From NCBI RefSeq assembly GCF_004346205.1, contig NZ_SMAM01000006.1:102839-166838 (forward strand): a DNA stretch of 64,000 bases, read 5' to 3'. Position numbers and translations under genes: made by a program. The stretch comes from Bibersteinia trehalosi (GTDB lineage Bacteria > Pseudomonadota > Gammaproteobacteria > Enterobacterales > Pasteurellaceae). The notes under the pieces are model-generated. The model was given only the letters and a program-made list of their open reading frames with translations. It was not told the origin of the DNA and did not search any database. Below, in pieces: positions 1 to 9,561 of the stretch (its first letter is position 1; each line of letters starts with the position of its first letter).

Positions 1-312
1 AAACCTGATTTGTGTGTAGGCTGCCAATATTGTGTAGCGGTGTGCCCATATCGAGTTCGTTACATTGATCCAGTGAAGAAAACCGCAGATAAATGTAATT
101 TCTGCCGGGATACAAATCTCGCAGCAGGTAAACAGCCAGCTTGTGTTGAAGCCTGCCCGGTAAAAGCATTAACCTTTGGTGACGCAAACGATCCGAATAG
201 TGCGGTTTCTATCAAAATTCGAGAAAATGAGACTTATCGCACGAAAACGCGCTTAGGTACAGAGCCAAATCTATACCATATTCCACGCAAATACGAGGAG
301 GCGGCACAATGA
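1..312 (+). CDS. nrfC: NrfC, ferredoxin-type subunit of nitrite reductase system (5' end missing)
   Basis: This is the C-terminal 103 residues of a 4Fe-4S ferredoxin-like protein; the reading frame is open from base 1, so the start lies outside the window. Two cysteine clusters are visible, CVGCQYCVAVCP near the left end and CNFC...CVEACP further on, the pattern of NrfC/DmsB-type electron-transfer subunits. In the Nrf system NrfC passes electrons from the quinol-oxidising membrane protein NrfD to the periplasmic cytochromes that reduce nitrite to ammonia. Its stop overlaps the nrfD start (ATGA), so the two are translationally coupled. Identity rests mainly on the pairing with nrfD; a related polysulfide-reductase-type PhsB/PsrB subunit is the alternative. 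Confidence 0.88.
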   Translation, partial: KPDLCVGCQYCVAVCPYRVRYIDPVKKTADKCNFCRDTNLAAGKQPACVEACPVKALTFGDANDPNSAVSIKIRENETYRTKTRLGTEPNLYHIPRKYEEAAQ

Positions 313-1274
313 TGTACGATCAAGTACCTTTCCAAACGCCTGATCTCGTTTGGGATTCAAGTATCGCAATTTACCTCTTTTTATTAGGGGTGGCTTCTGG
401 TTCTAGCTTGTTAGCGTTAATTTACAAATATACACATAAGCTAGCCAAACCAAGTGAAAACTGGATCATTCGTGCAGCGGCATTCTTAGCACCGGTTTCA
501 GTAACGGTTGGTCTGTTGCTATTAATTTTCCACTTAGCACGTCCTTGGACATTCTGGTTCTTAATGTTTAATTACCAGTTTGATTCGGTGATGTCTATGG
601 GAGTAGCCATGTTCCAGATTTATATGGCGCTAGCTTTCCTATGGATAGCGGTCATTTTCCGCGATGAGATTGCAAGCTTAATTAAACGCTATATCCCTGC
701 ACTTGGCTTTATAAACGGTATTATTGATGTTGCGGCCAGATTTACAACTGCGATTGAAGTCTTGTTCTTCATCTTTAATATTCTGTTAGGGGTTTATACG
801 GGATTTCTACTCTCAGATTTGATTAGTTACCCAATGTTAAATAATGGGGTATTGCCTTATTTATTCCTTGCATCGGGAACCTCATCTGGCATTGCAGCAT
901 TGATGATTTGTGTTATCGTGTTTGGTAAGTTATCCGCACACAGTGATGAAAGTCATTTTCTACATAAAATGGAATTGCCAACGGTGATAGTGGAAGCTAT
1001 TTTATTGGTTGCATTCTTTGGCGTACTTTATAGTGCCGGTGGAGATAGTGCATTATCTGCAGATAACGCGCTCTCAGGATTCTGGGGAATGGTATTCTGG
1101 GGCGGTGTGGTTGCAATCGGTATGTTATTCCCCCAAGTTGCTAACCTAATTGCAGGAAAATCCTTAAAACAGAATAGAGGCTTTATGGTTTTCTTGGCAC
1201 TTGCTGGTTTATTTGGGGTTGTCTGTTTACGTTACTTTATCTTATATGCGGGGCAATTAACGATCGCAAGTTAA
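309..1274 (+). CDS. nrfD: NrfD, membrane quinol-oxidising subunit
   Basis: A 321-residue, very hydrophobic protein with about eight or more membrane-spanning stretches, the length and layout of the NrfD/PsrC family. NrfD takes electrons from menaquinol in the inner membrane and hands them to NrfC for periplasmic nitrite reduction under anaerobic conditions. The ATG overlaps the nrfC stop. A hairpin built from two inverted uptake signals follows the stop, so this is the last gene of the nrf operon. Confidence 0.9.
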   Translation: MMYDQVPFQTPDLVWDSSIAIYLFLLGVASGSSLLALIYKYTHKLAKPSENWIIRAAAFLAPVSVTVGLLLLIFHLARPWTFWFLMFNYQFDSVMSMGVAMFQIYMALAFLWIAVIFRDEIASLIKRYIPALGFINGIIDVAARFTTAIEVLFFIFNILLGVYTGFLLSDLISYPMLNNGVLPYLFLASGTSSGIAALMICVIVFGKLSAHSDESHFLHKMELPTVIVEAILLVAFFGVLYSAGGDSALSADNALSGFWGMVFWGGVVAIGMLFPQVANLIAGKSLKQNRGFMVFLALAGLFGVVCLRYFILYAGQLTIAS

Positions 1275-1289
1275 TATTCTTTGGCTTTT

Positions 1290-1343
1290 CAAGCGGTTGA
1301 ATTTGGCAAAAAATTTGCAAAATTCGACCGCTTGCTTTTTTTG
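1290..1343 (+). terminator. Uptake-signal hairpin terminator after nrfD
   Basis: CAAGCGGT at 1290-1297 is repeated in reverse as ACCGCTTG at 1327-1334. The A/T-rich flanks also pair (tgaattt...aaattcg) and a T-run follows. Two Apl-type uptake signals in inverted orientation form the stem, so the same bases can serve DNA uptake and termination. Confidence 0.7.
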
Positions 1344-1393
1344 TGAAGGTGAAAGTGGTAAAGTAGAGCCGCTTTATCATTAGGACAATAAAA

Positions 1394-2182
1394 ATGAATA
1401 AACCTATCAAAAACGAAAAACTTATCGTACTTTCTAACGGCTTACTACGTTTAGTTGGTAATATTGTTAAAATTTTTAGTTATGTCGTGCATGGAATTTT
1501 CCCGAAAAAACGTTTCACGATACCTGAATTTAGCCCTGCTAAAATTATTTCTAAACGTAATACCAAAATTACGCGTACCATTTGGCAAACTAATTACAGT
1601 AATCGTGTTACCTTTCCTGTCTATTGCAATTATCTGTTAAATCGTCTGTTGTCATTAAGCTATGACTATCGCTATGTTAGTACAGAAGAGCGAGCAAGCT
1701 ATATTCAACAAAATGCCGATGAACGAACTTTTAATGCTTATAGTAAATTAACAGATGGAGCCTCTCAAGCTGACTTTTGGCGTATTTTTACGTTATATAA
1801 GGAAGGGGGAATCTATATGGATATTGATGGGCATTTAGTTTGGAATTTAGACGAGATTATTGATGATGAAGATAGTGAAGTGGTGATTACACGTCGCGGT
1901 GAATATACTAATTTCTTTTTGGCGAGCGAAAAAGGTAATCAATTTTTGCAAGATACGTTAGATATCATTATTGATAATATTGAGCAACGGCGTATTGATG
2001 GTGGTGTTTTTGTGCTGACGGGGCCTGACACATTAAGAAAGGCATTGGAAAATGTAGATGTAAACAGCCGTAGAGATAAATTAACCTGTGCTCAGGGAAC
2101 GTTTACCAATGAATATTTCCAATATATGGATAAGAAAATGGGAAAATGGAATCACGCAAAAAATGAGGATCTTATTAAGTAA
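1394..2182 (+). CDS. Glycosyltransferase of the DxD sugar-binding (GT32-like) type
   Basis: 262 residues. An ADFWR motif at about residues 126-130 is followed by [11 protein letters not shown], with the DID metal/nucleotide-sugar site at 143-145. This is the pattern of the Gly_transf_sug (GT32/OCH1-like) family, which adds sugars to capsule or lipooligosaccharide. The first ~35 residues are basic and hydrophobic, suggesting peripheral membrane attachment. There is no other polysaccharide gene nearby: it stands alone between the nrf operon and a tRNA gene. Donor and acceptor sugars cannot be told from sequence. An internal 61-residue frame in the same stretch is a shadow. Confidence 0.72.
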   Translation: MNKPIKNEKLIVLSNGLLRLVGNIVKIFSYVVHGIFPKKRFTIPEFSPAKIISKRNTKITRTIWQTNYSNRVTFPVYCNYLLNRLLSLSYDYRYVSTEERASYIQQNADERTFNAYSKLTDGASQADFWRIFTLYKEGGIYMDIDGHLVWNLDEIIDDEDSEVVITRRGEYTNFFLASEKGNQFLQDTLDIIIDNIEQRRIDGGVFVLTGPDTLRKALENVDVNSRRDKLTCAQGTFTNEYFQYMDKKMGKWNHAKNEDLIK

Positions 2183-2237
2183 GTCCTTAGACTAAGTTTA
2201 ATAAATCGGCAACTAAACAAATTTTGTGAGATCTCAC

Positions 2238-2266
2238 TTGCCAAGTGATAGTCGCTTAAGTAATAT
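2238..2266 (+). promoter_or_regulatory. Sigma-70 promoter of tRNA-Leu(GAG)
   Basis: TTGCCA (2238-2243), 17-bp spacer, TAATAT (2261-2266), placing the transcript start a few bases before the tRNA 5' end at 2280. A perfect 12-bp palindrome, gtgagatctcac, lies just upstream at 2226-2237; its arms look CRP-like but the spacing is too short for CRP. Confidence 0.55.
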
Positions 2267-2279
2267 TAGCACCACATTT

Positions 2280-2365
2280 GCTCTGGTGGTGGAATTGGTA
2301 GACACGCTATCTTGAGGGGGTAGTGTCCATAGGATGTGCGAGTTCGAGTCTCGCCCAGAGCACCA
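2280..2365 (+). tRNA. tRNA-Leu (anticodon GAG)
   Basis: 86 nt including an encoded CCA. The acceptor arms gctctgg / ccagagc pair. The anticodon stem ctatc/ggtag encloses the loop ttgaggg, giving anticodon GAG. A long variable arm, as in class II tRNAs, precedes the T arm gagttcgagtctc. Confidence 0.95.
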
Positions 2366-2375
2366 AAATTTTTAG

Positions 2376-2402
2376 ACCCAGCTTTTTAGCTGGGTTTTTT
2401 AT
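2376..2402 (+). terminator. Terminator of tRNA-Leu
   Basis: Stem acccagc / gctgggt (2376-2382 with 2389-2395) around a T-rich loop, followed by six T residues. Confidence 0.85.
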
Positions 2403-2524
2403 TTTAATTTTATTTCTAAATAATTGAATTGATAGCCTAGCCAAAGCTTCCCTAAATCGGTACAATCCAAATCTTGCATTTTCTTAACAAATGTCATTTA
2501 CATTTCTTTGGAGAACACAGCCTT

Positions 2525-3727
2525 ATGTCGTGGAATGATCCACAAGACCCTTGGGGAAAACCAGGGGCAAAAAAGCCGGAGCAAAATGGTACTGATAAAC
2601 AGCCAGAGCAAGGGCCTCAAAAATCCGAACAGCAACCACCTGATTTAGAAGAAGTATTTAATAACCTATTGAAAAAAATGGGAGGAAATAAAGGTGGTCA
2701 TTCTCATCAACCCAATCAATCGAATTCTCCTGCTCTTGGTAAATTCTTGCCTGTTGCTTTAGCGCTTGGCGCTATTGTGTGGGCTGCATCTGGTTTTTAT
2801 ACAGTGCAAGAAGCCGAGCGTGGAGTTGTGACTCGCTTTGGTAAACTCTACGATATTGTCCAACCCGGGTTAAACTGGAAACCGACTTTTGTGGATCATG
2901 TACGCCCAGTGAATGTGCAACGCGTTTTAGAGCTAAATACCAGTGGCTCGATGCTGACTAAAGATGAAAATATGGTATTGGTTGAAATGACAGTGCAATA
3001 CCGTATTGAAGATCCTGCAAAATATCTTTTCAATGTCAATAAACCTGATGATAGCTTGAAACAAGCGACTGACAGTGCTTTACGCTATGTGGTCGGTCAT
3101 ATGACGATGGATGATATTTTAACCACAGGGCGAGCGGTAGTACGTGAAAACACATGGAATGCTTTGCGTGAAATTATCAAAACTTACGATATGGGGTTAC
3201 TCATTACGGACGTAAACTTCCAATATGCTCGTCCACCAGAAGAAGTGAAAGCCGCCTTTGATGATGCGATCAAAGCCCAAGAAGATGAGCAGCGCTTAAT
3301 CCGTGAAGCAGAAGCTTATGCCCGTGGACAAGAGCCGATCGCTCGTGGGCAGGCACAGCGAATTGTGGAGCAAGCAAACGCGTATAAAGAGCAGGTTGTG
3401 CTAAATGCACGAGGTGAAGTGGAACGTTTTACACAAGTGTTGCCAGAATACCGCAAAGCACCTGAAGTGACCCGTGAACGTTTGTATATTCAAACGATGG
3501 AAAAGGTAATGAAAAATACGCCGAAACTGATGATGGATAGCGCAAATGGCAATAATTTAACCGTGTTACCGGTGGATAAACTTTTGCAAAATAAAGCGGA
3601 AAATCAACCGCTTACACAACCAAAAGTAGTCATTCCATCAGCACCTACAGCAGTTCAACCACAAGTGATACAACCACAAAATCAAGATGTGTCGGCAAGT
3701 GAGCCAGTGCGTAAAGGGAGATTTTAA
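2525..3727 (+). CDS. hflK: HflK, FtsH protease modulator
   Basis: 400 residues from the ATG at 2525, which follows ggaga and gives MSWNDPQDPWG, the typical HflK opening; an earlier in-frame ATG at 2474 lacks this support. A hydrophilic, proline/glutamine-rich head (1-70) is followed by one membrane segment (about 72-92) and a stomatin/prohibitin (SPFH) domain with long C-terminal helices. HflK and HflC form a large cage around the inner-membrane protease FtsH and limit its attack on membrane proteins. hflC follows after 2 bases, so they are co-translated. Confidence 0.95.
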   Translation: MSWNDPQDPWGKPGAKKPEQNGTDKQPEQGPQKSEQQPPDLEEVFNNLLKKMGGNKGGHSHQPNQSNSPALGKFLPVALALGAIVWAASGFYTVQEAERGVVTRFGKLYDIVQPGLNWKPTFVDHVRPVNVQRVLELNTSGSMLTKDENMVLVEMTVQYRIEDPAKYLFNVNKPDDSLKQATDSALRYVVGHMTMDDILTTGRAVVRENTWNALREIIKTYDMGLLITDVNFQYARPPEEVKAAFDDAIKAQEDEQRLIREAEAYARGQEPIARGQAQRIVEQANAYKEQVVLNARGEVERFTQVLPEYRKAPEVTRERLYIQTMEKVMKNTPKLMMDSANGNNLTVLPVDKLLQNKAENQPLTQPKVVIPSAPTAVQPQVIQPQNQDVSASEPVRKGRF

Positions 3728-3729
3728 TA

Positions 3730-4614
3730 ATGCGTAAATTGTTATTACCCATTTTAGCGGTTGTTGCCTTTATCGTTTATCAATCTGTTGTGGTCATTCA
3801 AGAAGGGCAACGTGGCATTATGATGCGTTTTAACAAAGTGCAACGTGATGCCCAAAATCAAGTGCAAGTTTATACGCCAGGGCTGCACTTTAAAGTGCCA
3901 GTGATTGACCAAATCAAAACCCTTGATGCTCGTATCCAAACGCTTGATGGTAAAGAAGATCGTTTTGTGACCGTTGAGAAAAAAGACTTATTAGTTGATT
4001 CTTATGTGAAATGGCGCATCAGTGATTTTGGACAATTCTATACCTCAACAGGTGGCGATTATCAAAAGGCGTCTGATCTATTACGCCGTAAAGTAAACGA
4101 CCGCCTACGTTCAGAAATAGGTTCTCGCACCATTAAAGATATTGTTTCTGGTTCTCGTGGTGAGTTAATGGCTGGTGCTCAAAAGGCCTTAAATGCTGGT
4201 GAAGATGGGGCAGAAAAACTCGGAATTGAAGTGGTTGATGTGCGTGTCAAACAGATCAACTTACCAAATGAAGTTTCATCATCAATTTACCAACGTATGC
4301 AAGCGGAACGTGCGGCGGTGGCTCGTGAACATCGTTCACAAGGTGAGGAAAAAGCGGAAGGTATCAGAGCTGATGTTGATCGTAAGGTGGTTTTAATTCT
4401 TGCGAATGCGAATAAAACCGCAGAAGAATTAAAAGGTGCTGGTGATGCTGAAGCTGCCAAAATTTATGCGGATGCTTTCAGTCAAGAGCCTGAATTTTAC
4501 CGCTTTATTCGTAGCTTAAAAGCCTATGAAGAGAGCTTTGCAGAAGGCAGTAACAATATAATGTTACTTAAGCCAGATAGTGAATTCTTCCGCTTTATGA
4601 AAGCGCCGAAGTAA
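3730..4614 (+). CDS. hflC: HflC, FtsH protease modulator
   Basis: 294 residues. An N-terminal hydrophobic anchor (MRKLLLPILAVVAFIVYQSV) precedes an SPFH domain and a long charged helical region (RAAVAREHRSQGEEKAEGIR). It is the partner of HflK in the periplasm-facing SPFH complex that regulates FtsH. Order hflK-hflC-purA is shared with other gammaproteobacteria. Small frames inside the gene on either strand are shadows. Confidence 0.95.
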   Translation: MRKLLLPILAVVAFIVYQSVVVIQEGQRGIMMRFNKVQRDAQNQVQVYTPGLHFKVPVIDQIKTLDARIQTLDGKEDRFVTVEKKDLLVDSYVKWRISDFGQFYTSTGGDYQKASDLLRRKVNDRLRSEIGSRTIKDIVSGSRGELMAGAQKALNAGEDGAEKLGIEVVDVRVKQINLPNEVSSSIYQRMQAERAAVAREHRSQGEEKAEGIRADVDRKVVLILANANKTAEELKGAGDAEAAKIYADAFSQEPEFYRFIRSLKAYEESFAEGSNNIMLLKPDSEFFRFMKAPK

Positions 4615-4666
4615 TACGTTCTAAGTGATCAAATGGGGCGTATGCTTACGCTCATATAAATTTTAA

Positions 4667-6004
<1,338 letters not shown>

Positions 6005-6041
6005 TTTAGTGGATAATTACCCGCTTGGTAAATTTTAAACT

Positions 6042-6075
6042 GAATAGCCGATGTATTATCGGCTATTCTTTTTTT
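6042..6075 (+). terminator. purA terminator
   Basis: A perfect 11-bp stem (gaatagccgat at 6042-6052 with its complement at 6058-6068), 5-base loop and seven T residues. A spurious ATG-started frame begins inside this stem at 6051. Confidence 0.9.
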
Positions 6076-6381
6076 CATTTTTACTGATTATGATAGTATT
6101 TTTAAGTGATATCTTAAAAGTTATTCCAATGCCAATGTTAGTTGCTGTGATGCTCATGGTTTCTGTCGGTACTTTTAACTGGCAGTCAGTGAAAGAACTA
6201 AAAATACATCCGATTGGTTTTAATGTAGTGATGTTAGTTACGATTGCCATTGTAGTTTTAAAATACCGAAAATTGAGGATAGAGGAAATTGATTGGATTG
6301 AATGATGCAAGTAAGACTTTAGTTGAGCGATTTGGTGTACATGATAAATCGGAAGAAACAAATATTATTACGCACCCTTAA
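6076..6381 (+). pseudogene. Remnant of a SulP-family anion transporter (membrane end plus STAS tail)
   Basis: Two pieces of one protein family survive. Bases 6076-6260 encode a hydrophobic run with ILKVIPMPMLVAVMLMVSVG and VVMLVTIAIVVL, the last membrane segments of SulP (sulfate permease-like) transporters. Bases about 6289-6381, in another frame, encode [18 protein letters not shown], the end of the cytoplasmic STAS domain, up to a stop at 6379-6381. Most of the STAS domain and the whole front of the transporter are missing, and the halves are out of frame. It looks like a deletion relic. The purA terminator directly upstream leaves no obvious promoter. Not functional. Confidence 0.75.
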
Positions 6382-6473
6382 ATAGCTCGACTACTCTTGA
6401 ATTTTTGATAACTATCCCTATTTTAGGTGTTCGGTTTTTTGCCGAGTTTTATTATTTATTTGGAGAAATATCT

Positions 6474-7325
6474 ATGATGCGAATTGCATTATTCCTTGCG
6501 ACTAACTTTGCAGTGATGATCGTTTTAGGAATTATTTTAAGTGTAACAGGCATAGCTGGTGACAGCGCAGGCGGCATTTTAATTATGGCACTGCTATTTG
6601 GTTTTGCTGGTTCATTAATTTCATTATTCATGTCAAAAACGATGGCATTGAAATCTGTGGGGGCAGAAATTATTCATCAGCCAAGCAATAATGCAGAGCG
6701 CTGGCTACTCAATGTGGTTCAACGCCAAGCCCAGCAAGCTGGTATTCCTATGCCAGATGTGGCAATTTACCACTCTGCGGATGTGAATGCTTTTGCAACA
6801 GGTGCAACTAAAAATAACTCTTTGGTTGCTGTGAGTACGGGATTATTAAATACCATGACTCAAGATGAAGCAGAAGCTGTAGTAGCACATGAAATTTCAC
6901 ATATTGCTAATGGTGATATGGTGACTATGACCTTATTACAAGGGGTTCTGAATACCTTTGTGATTTTCTTATCACGTATGATTGCTACCGCTGTAGCGAC
7001 AACACGTAATGATAATGGTAGTGAAGAACGTAGTAGCGGTATCTATTTCTTAGTTTCAATGGTGCTTGAAATATTATTTGGCGTGCTGGCAACTATTATC
7101 GCAATGTGGTTCTCTCGCTATCGTGAATTTCGTGCAGATGCAGGTTCTGCAAGCTTGGTTGGTAAAGAGAAAATGATTGCAGCATTACAACGTTTACAAA
7201 GTATTCATGAGCCGCAAGAAATGCAAGGGACTCTAAATGCTTTTATGATTAATGGGAAACGACAAGAACTCTTTATGAGTCATCCTCCGTTAGAAAAACG
7301 TATTGCAGCATTAAGAAGTTTATAA
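6474..7325 (+). CDS. htpX: HtpX, membrane metalloprotease
   Basis: 283 residues from the ATG at 6474 ([17 protein letters not shown]), preceded by ggagaaa; upstream in-frame starts would add residues absent from the family. Two N-terminal membrane segments precede the zinc motif HEISH (residues 139-143); further hydrophobic segments follow, and EFRADAGSA probably supplies the third metal ligand. HtpX degrades damaged inner-membrane proteins alongside FtsH, so its place close to hflKC is thematically apt. It is followed by its own terminator. Confidence 0.94.
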   Translation: MMRIALFLATNFAVMIVLGIILSVTGIAGDSAGGILIMALLFGFAGSLISLFMSKTMALKSVGAEIIHQPSNNAERWLLNVVQRQAQQAGIPMPDVAIYHSADVNAFATGATKNNSLVAVSTGLLNTMTQDEAEAVVAHEISHIANGDMVTMTLLQGVLNTFVIFLSRMIATAVATTRNDNGSEERSSGIYFLVSMVLEILFGVLATIIAMWFSRYREFRADAGSASLVGKEKMIAALQRLQSIHEPQEMQGTLNAFMINGKRQELFMSHPPLEKRIAALRSL

Positions 7326-7330
7326 ATATC

Positions 7331-7358
7331 AGCCGCTCAGATGAGCGGCTATTTTTAT
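7331..7358 (+). terminator. htpX terminator
   Basis: agccgctca (7331-7339) pairs with tgagcggct (7342-7350), followed by atttttat. Confidence 0.8.
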
Positions 7359-7376
7359 CTACTGGATTTCAGGTAT

Positions 7377-7398
7377 AAAAAAAGCACCTCAAGGTGCT
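7377..7398 (-). terminator. Terminator of the tRNA-Gly/tRNA-Leu unit
   Basis: On the minus strand agcacc / ggtgct close on a 4-base loop and are followed by a run of seven T residues (A residues at 7377-7383 on the plus strand), 27 bases after tRNA-Leu. Confidence 0.8.
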
Positions 7399-7424
7399 AT
7401 CTTTAAAATTTTGCGGAATTAAAA

Positions 7425-7511
7425 TGGTGCCCGAGGCCAGACTTGAACTGGCACGCCCCGAAAGGCGAGGGATTTTAAATCCCTTGCGTCTACCGATTCC
7501 GCCACTCGGGC
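7425..7511 (-). tRNA. tRNA-Leu (anticodon TAA)
   Basis: 87 nt with encoded CCA. Read on the minus strand it begins gcccgagtggcggaatcgg; the anticodon stem aggga/tccct encloses the loop tttaaaa, giving TAA (UAA). A long variable arm and the T arm follow. It lies four bases after tRNA-Gly and is surely co-transcribed with it. Confidence 0.95.
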
Positions 7512-7515
7512 AAAA

Positions 7516-7591
<76 letters not shown>

Positions 7592-7595
7592 ATTT

Positions 7596-7620
7596 AAAAA
7601 CGCTACGAACTTCGTAGCGT
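7596..7620 (-). promoter_or_regulatory. Hairpin with U-tract in the tRNA-Gly leader
   Basis: On the minus strand acgctacgaa and ttcgtagcgt form an almost loop-less 10-bp inverted repeat followed by five T residues, ending 4 bases before the 5' end of tRNA-Gly and starting just after the predicted transcription start. It is shaped like an intrinsic terminator but sits inside the tRNA leader, so it may attenuate the unit or shape 5' processing. Confidence 0.5.
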
Positions 7621-7634
7621 CTCAACAGTTGTGC

Positions 7635-7662
7635 ATTCTATAGCATTCTCTGGCGATGTCAA
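7635..7662 (-). promoter_or_regulatory. Promoter of the tRNA-Gly/tRNA-Leu unit
   Basis: On the minus strand TTGACA (plus 7657-7662), 16-bp spacer, TAGAAT (plus 7635-7640), a near-consensus sigma-70 promoter. The transcript would start around 7628. Confidence 0.7.
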
Positions 7663-7733
7663 AATAAATTTCTTTTTTAAATAAAGGAAATCGTTTGATC
7701 GCTTAAAAACAGCACAAAGTGCCGATATTTTAG

Positions 7734-8924
7734 CTATTTTATAGTAATGCGTGCAAATTTACGTTTACCTACTTGATAAACAGCAGTACCTTTTTCTGCA
7801 TTACGTTTCACATCATCGACTTTTTCACCGTTGATTTTTACACCACCTTGTTGTGCTGCACGGATAGCTTCTGATGTTGAAGTGACTAAGCCCGCTTCTT
7901 TTAACAATGTGGCTAGACCAAGCTCTCCTTCAAAGGTAAATTCTGGCATTTCATCTGGCATTGCACCTTTTTGGAAACGGTTAATGAATTCTTGTTCTGC
8001 CGCAGTTGCTGCAGCTTCATCATGGAAACGAGCAATAATCTCTTTGGCAAGTAAGATTTTCACATCGCGCGGATTTTTACCACTGGCGACCTCTGTTTTG
8101 AGCTGCTCAATTTCTACAAGCGGTCGGAAAGAGAGTAAATTATACCAATCCCACATGAGTTCATCAGAGATTGACATAATTTTGCCGAACATTTCGTTTG
8201 GCGCTTCTGTAACACCAATGTAGTTACCAAGCGATTTAGACATTTTTTTCTCGCCATCTAAGCCAACTAGTAGCGGCAACGTCATTGCGACTTGGGGTTT
8301 TTGCCCAGCAGATTTTTGTAATTCACGCCCAATAAGCAAGTTGAATGTCTGGTCTGTTCCACCTAATTCTACGTCAGCTTGTAAGTGAACAGAATCGTAG
8401 CCTTGTAACAGCGGATACACAAATTCATGGATCGCGATTGGTTGTTGGTTCGCAAAGCGTTTTTTGAAATCATCACGTTCAAGCATTCTGGCTACAGTAT
8501 AGTTACTTGCTAGGCGGATCATTCCTACTGTGCCGAGCTCTCCCAACCATTCTGAATTGAAGACAATTTTAGTTTTTTGCGGGTCAAGAATTTTGAAGAT
8601 CTGCTCTTTGTAAGTTTCTGCATTTTTTAACACATCTTCACGAGAAAGCGGTGGACGAGTTGTATTTTTACCTGATGGATCACCTACGGTTGCGGTGAAA
8701 TCTCCAATTAAGAACATGACTTCATGCCCTAAATTTTGGAATTGACGGAGTTTGTTTAACACCACAGTGTGCCCCAAATGAATATCTGGTGCAGTAGGAT
8801 CCGCGCCAAGTTTAATGCGTAGAGGGCGATTTTCTTTTAATTTCTCAATTAAATCATTTTCAGAGTAGATATCCTCTACGCCACGTTTTAATTCGGCAAG
8901 AGTGGTTTCTAAAGATTGGCTCAT
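7734..8924 (-). CDS. tyrS: Tyrosyl-tRNA synthetase
   Basis: 396 residues from the ATG at 8924 ([12 protein letters not shown]). An ATG two codons earlier (8930) is possible, but aagga lies right against it and at normal distance from 8924. The enzyme charges tRNA-Tyr. It has HLGH (about residues 49-52, the HIGH motif), KKMSKS (about 230) and a C-terminal S4-like RNA-binding domain ending [12 protein letters not shown]. The length and motifs fit the second bacterial TyrRS subgroup, as in H. influenzae. A perfect TATAAT lies 36 bases upstream. Confidence 0.95.
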   Translation of the reverse strand: MSQSLETTLAELKRGVEDIYSENDLIEKLKENRPLRIKLGADPTAPDIHLGHTVVLNKLRQFQNLGHEVMFLIGDFTATVGDPSGKNTTRPPLSREDVLKNAETYKEQIFKILDPQKTKIVFNSEWLGELGTVGMIRLASNYTVARMLERDDFKKRFANQQPIAIHEFVYPLLQGYDSVHLQADVELGGTDQTFNLLIGRELQKSAGQKPQVAMTLPLLVGLDGEKKMSKSLGNYIGVTEAPNEMFGKIMSISDELMWDWYNLLSFRPLVEIEQLKTEVASGKNPRDVKILLAKEIIARFHDEAAATAAEQEFINRFQKGAMPDEMPEFTFEGELGLATLLKEAGLVTSTSEAIRAAQQGGVKINGEKVDDVKRNAEKGTAVYQVGKRKFARITIK

Positions 8925-8959
8925 TATCATTCCTTAAATTTTTGTGAAAAAATGGCTCT

Positions 8960-8988
8960 ATTATAGCGATTCGCCGGAAAAAAGCGAA
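8960..8988 (-). promoter_or_regulatory. tyrS promoter
   Basis: Perfect -10 TATAAT on the minus strand (plus 8960-8965); the -35 region is weak (TCGCTT-like at 16 bp). It lies between the small RNA terminator and tyrS, so tyrS has its own start. Confidence 0.5.
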
Positions 8989-9056
8989 AAAAAACGCTGC
9001 ATTTTGTGGGGGAATGCAGCGTAAGAGTTGGAGTGATTACCTATTATTTTTGAAGT
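8987..9056 (-). ncRNA. Probable Fur-regulated small RNA (about 70 nt)
   Basis: No open frame, but a complete small-RNA gene layout on the minus strand. A TTGCAG-N17-TATCAT promoter (plus 9063-9091) has a perfect Fur-type palindrome over its -10 region. About 70 nt later comes a strong Rho-independent terminator: acgctgcatt / aatgcagcgt (plus 8994-9003 with 9013-9022) followed by eight T residues (plus 8987-8994). The unpaired parts are C-rich (ccccca in the terminator loop, cactcc upstream), as in small RNAs that pair with ribosome binding sites. The layout is that of RyhB; iron-responsive HrrF of H. influenzae is the family precedent, but homology to it is untested. Confidence 0.6.
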
Positions 9057-9062
9057 GGCTTA

Positions 9063-9091
9063 ATGATAATAATTATCAAAAGTAACTGCAA
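9063..9091 (-). promoter_or_regulatory. Fur box overlapping the small RNA promoter
   Basis: tgataat-a-attatca at 9064-9078 is a perfect 7-1-7 inverted repeat, the core of the Fur consensus. On the minus strand it covers the -10 TATCAT (9063-9068) and part of the spacer; the -35 TTGCAG is at 9086-9091. Iron-loaded Fur bound here would block the promoter. The rest of 9092-9209 holds no feature I can support. Confidence 0.65.
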
Positions 9092-9209
9092 TGTTATTTA
9101 CATTTCTTTACAAAAGTGTATATAAAGCAATCACTGCTGGTTTTAAGAGCACATCTAAACGAGATTTTGAGTATTAACCTCTAGATGAAAGGCTATAAAT
9201 TAACAGCCG

Positions 9210-9560
9210 TTAATCGTTATTTTTTAAATAAAAGCGGTAGTTCACGCTTTCGTCATTAGGCTTACTTAATGGAATTTGGCGAGTCTGTAGAGCTTCGAGC
9301 CACAACTTTTGCCATTGTTCGTCAGCAATCTGGGTTACGCCATCGACATCATACCAAAACAGCTTATAGCGCAAGTGTAAATGTTGGGCTGTTAAATTGC
9401 TAACTTGCAAGTAGCTATTTTCTGCTTTGATGGAAAGCTTTTCATTTATATCGGCTTCAACATTAACAATTGGCTTTGTTCCCGAAGGTAGATAGCTAAC
9501 AGGGTTACTTCCACAACCAGCTAATAAGATAGCCCAGCAGCATAAAATCAGTTTTTTCAT
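9210..9560 (-). CDS. ycfL: YcfL-type lipoprotein
   Basis: 116 residues from the ATG at 9560 (MKKLILCCWAILLAGCGS), which starts one base after the hinT stop. A lipoprotein signal peptide ends in the lipobox LLAGC, with Cys16 as the lipidated residue. The rest matches the DUF1425/YcfL pattern, with LRYKLFWYDVDG near the middle. Function unknown; order hinT-ycfL is conserved with E. coli. An upstream in-frame ATG (9593) lies inside hinT and would hide the signal peptide. Confidence 0.8.
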   Translation of the reverse strand: MKKLILCCWAILLAGCGSNPVSYLPSGTKPIVNVEADINEKLSIKAENSYLQVSNLTAQHLHLRYKLFWYDVDGVTQIADEQWQKLWLEALQTRQIPLSKPNDESVNYRFYLKNND

Positions 9561-9561
9561 A

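Noticed and set aside
2224-2237. A CRP site before tRNA-Leu(GAG)
   Set aside because: The tgtga and tcaca-like arms are only two bases apart, while CRP needs six.
6051-6305. An 84-codon ATG frame as a complete small membrane protein gene
   Set aside because: Its ATG lies inside the purA terminator stem and its sequence matches only the end of a SulP transporter; the STAS tail follows out of frame.
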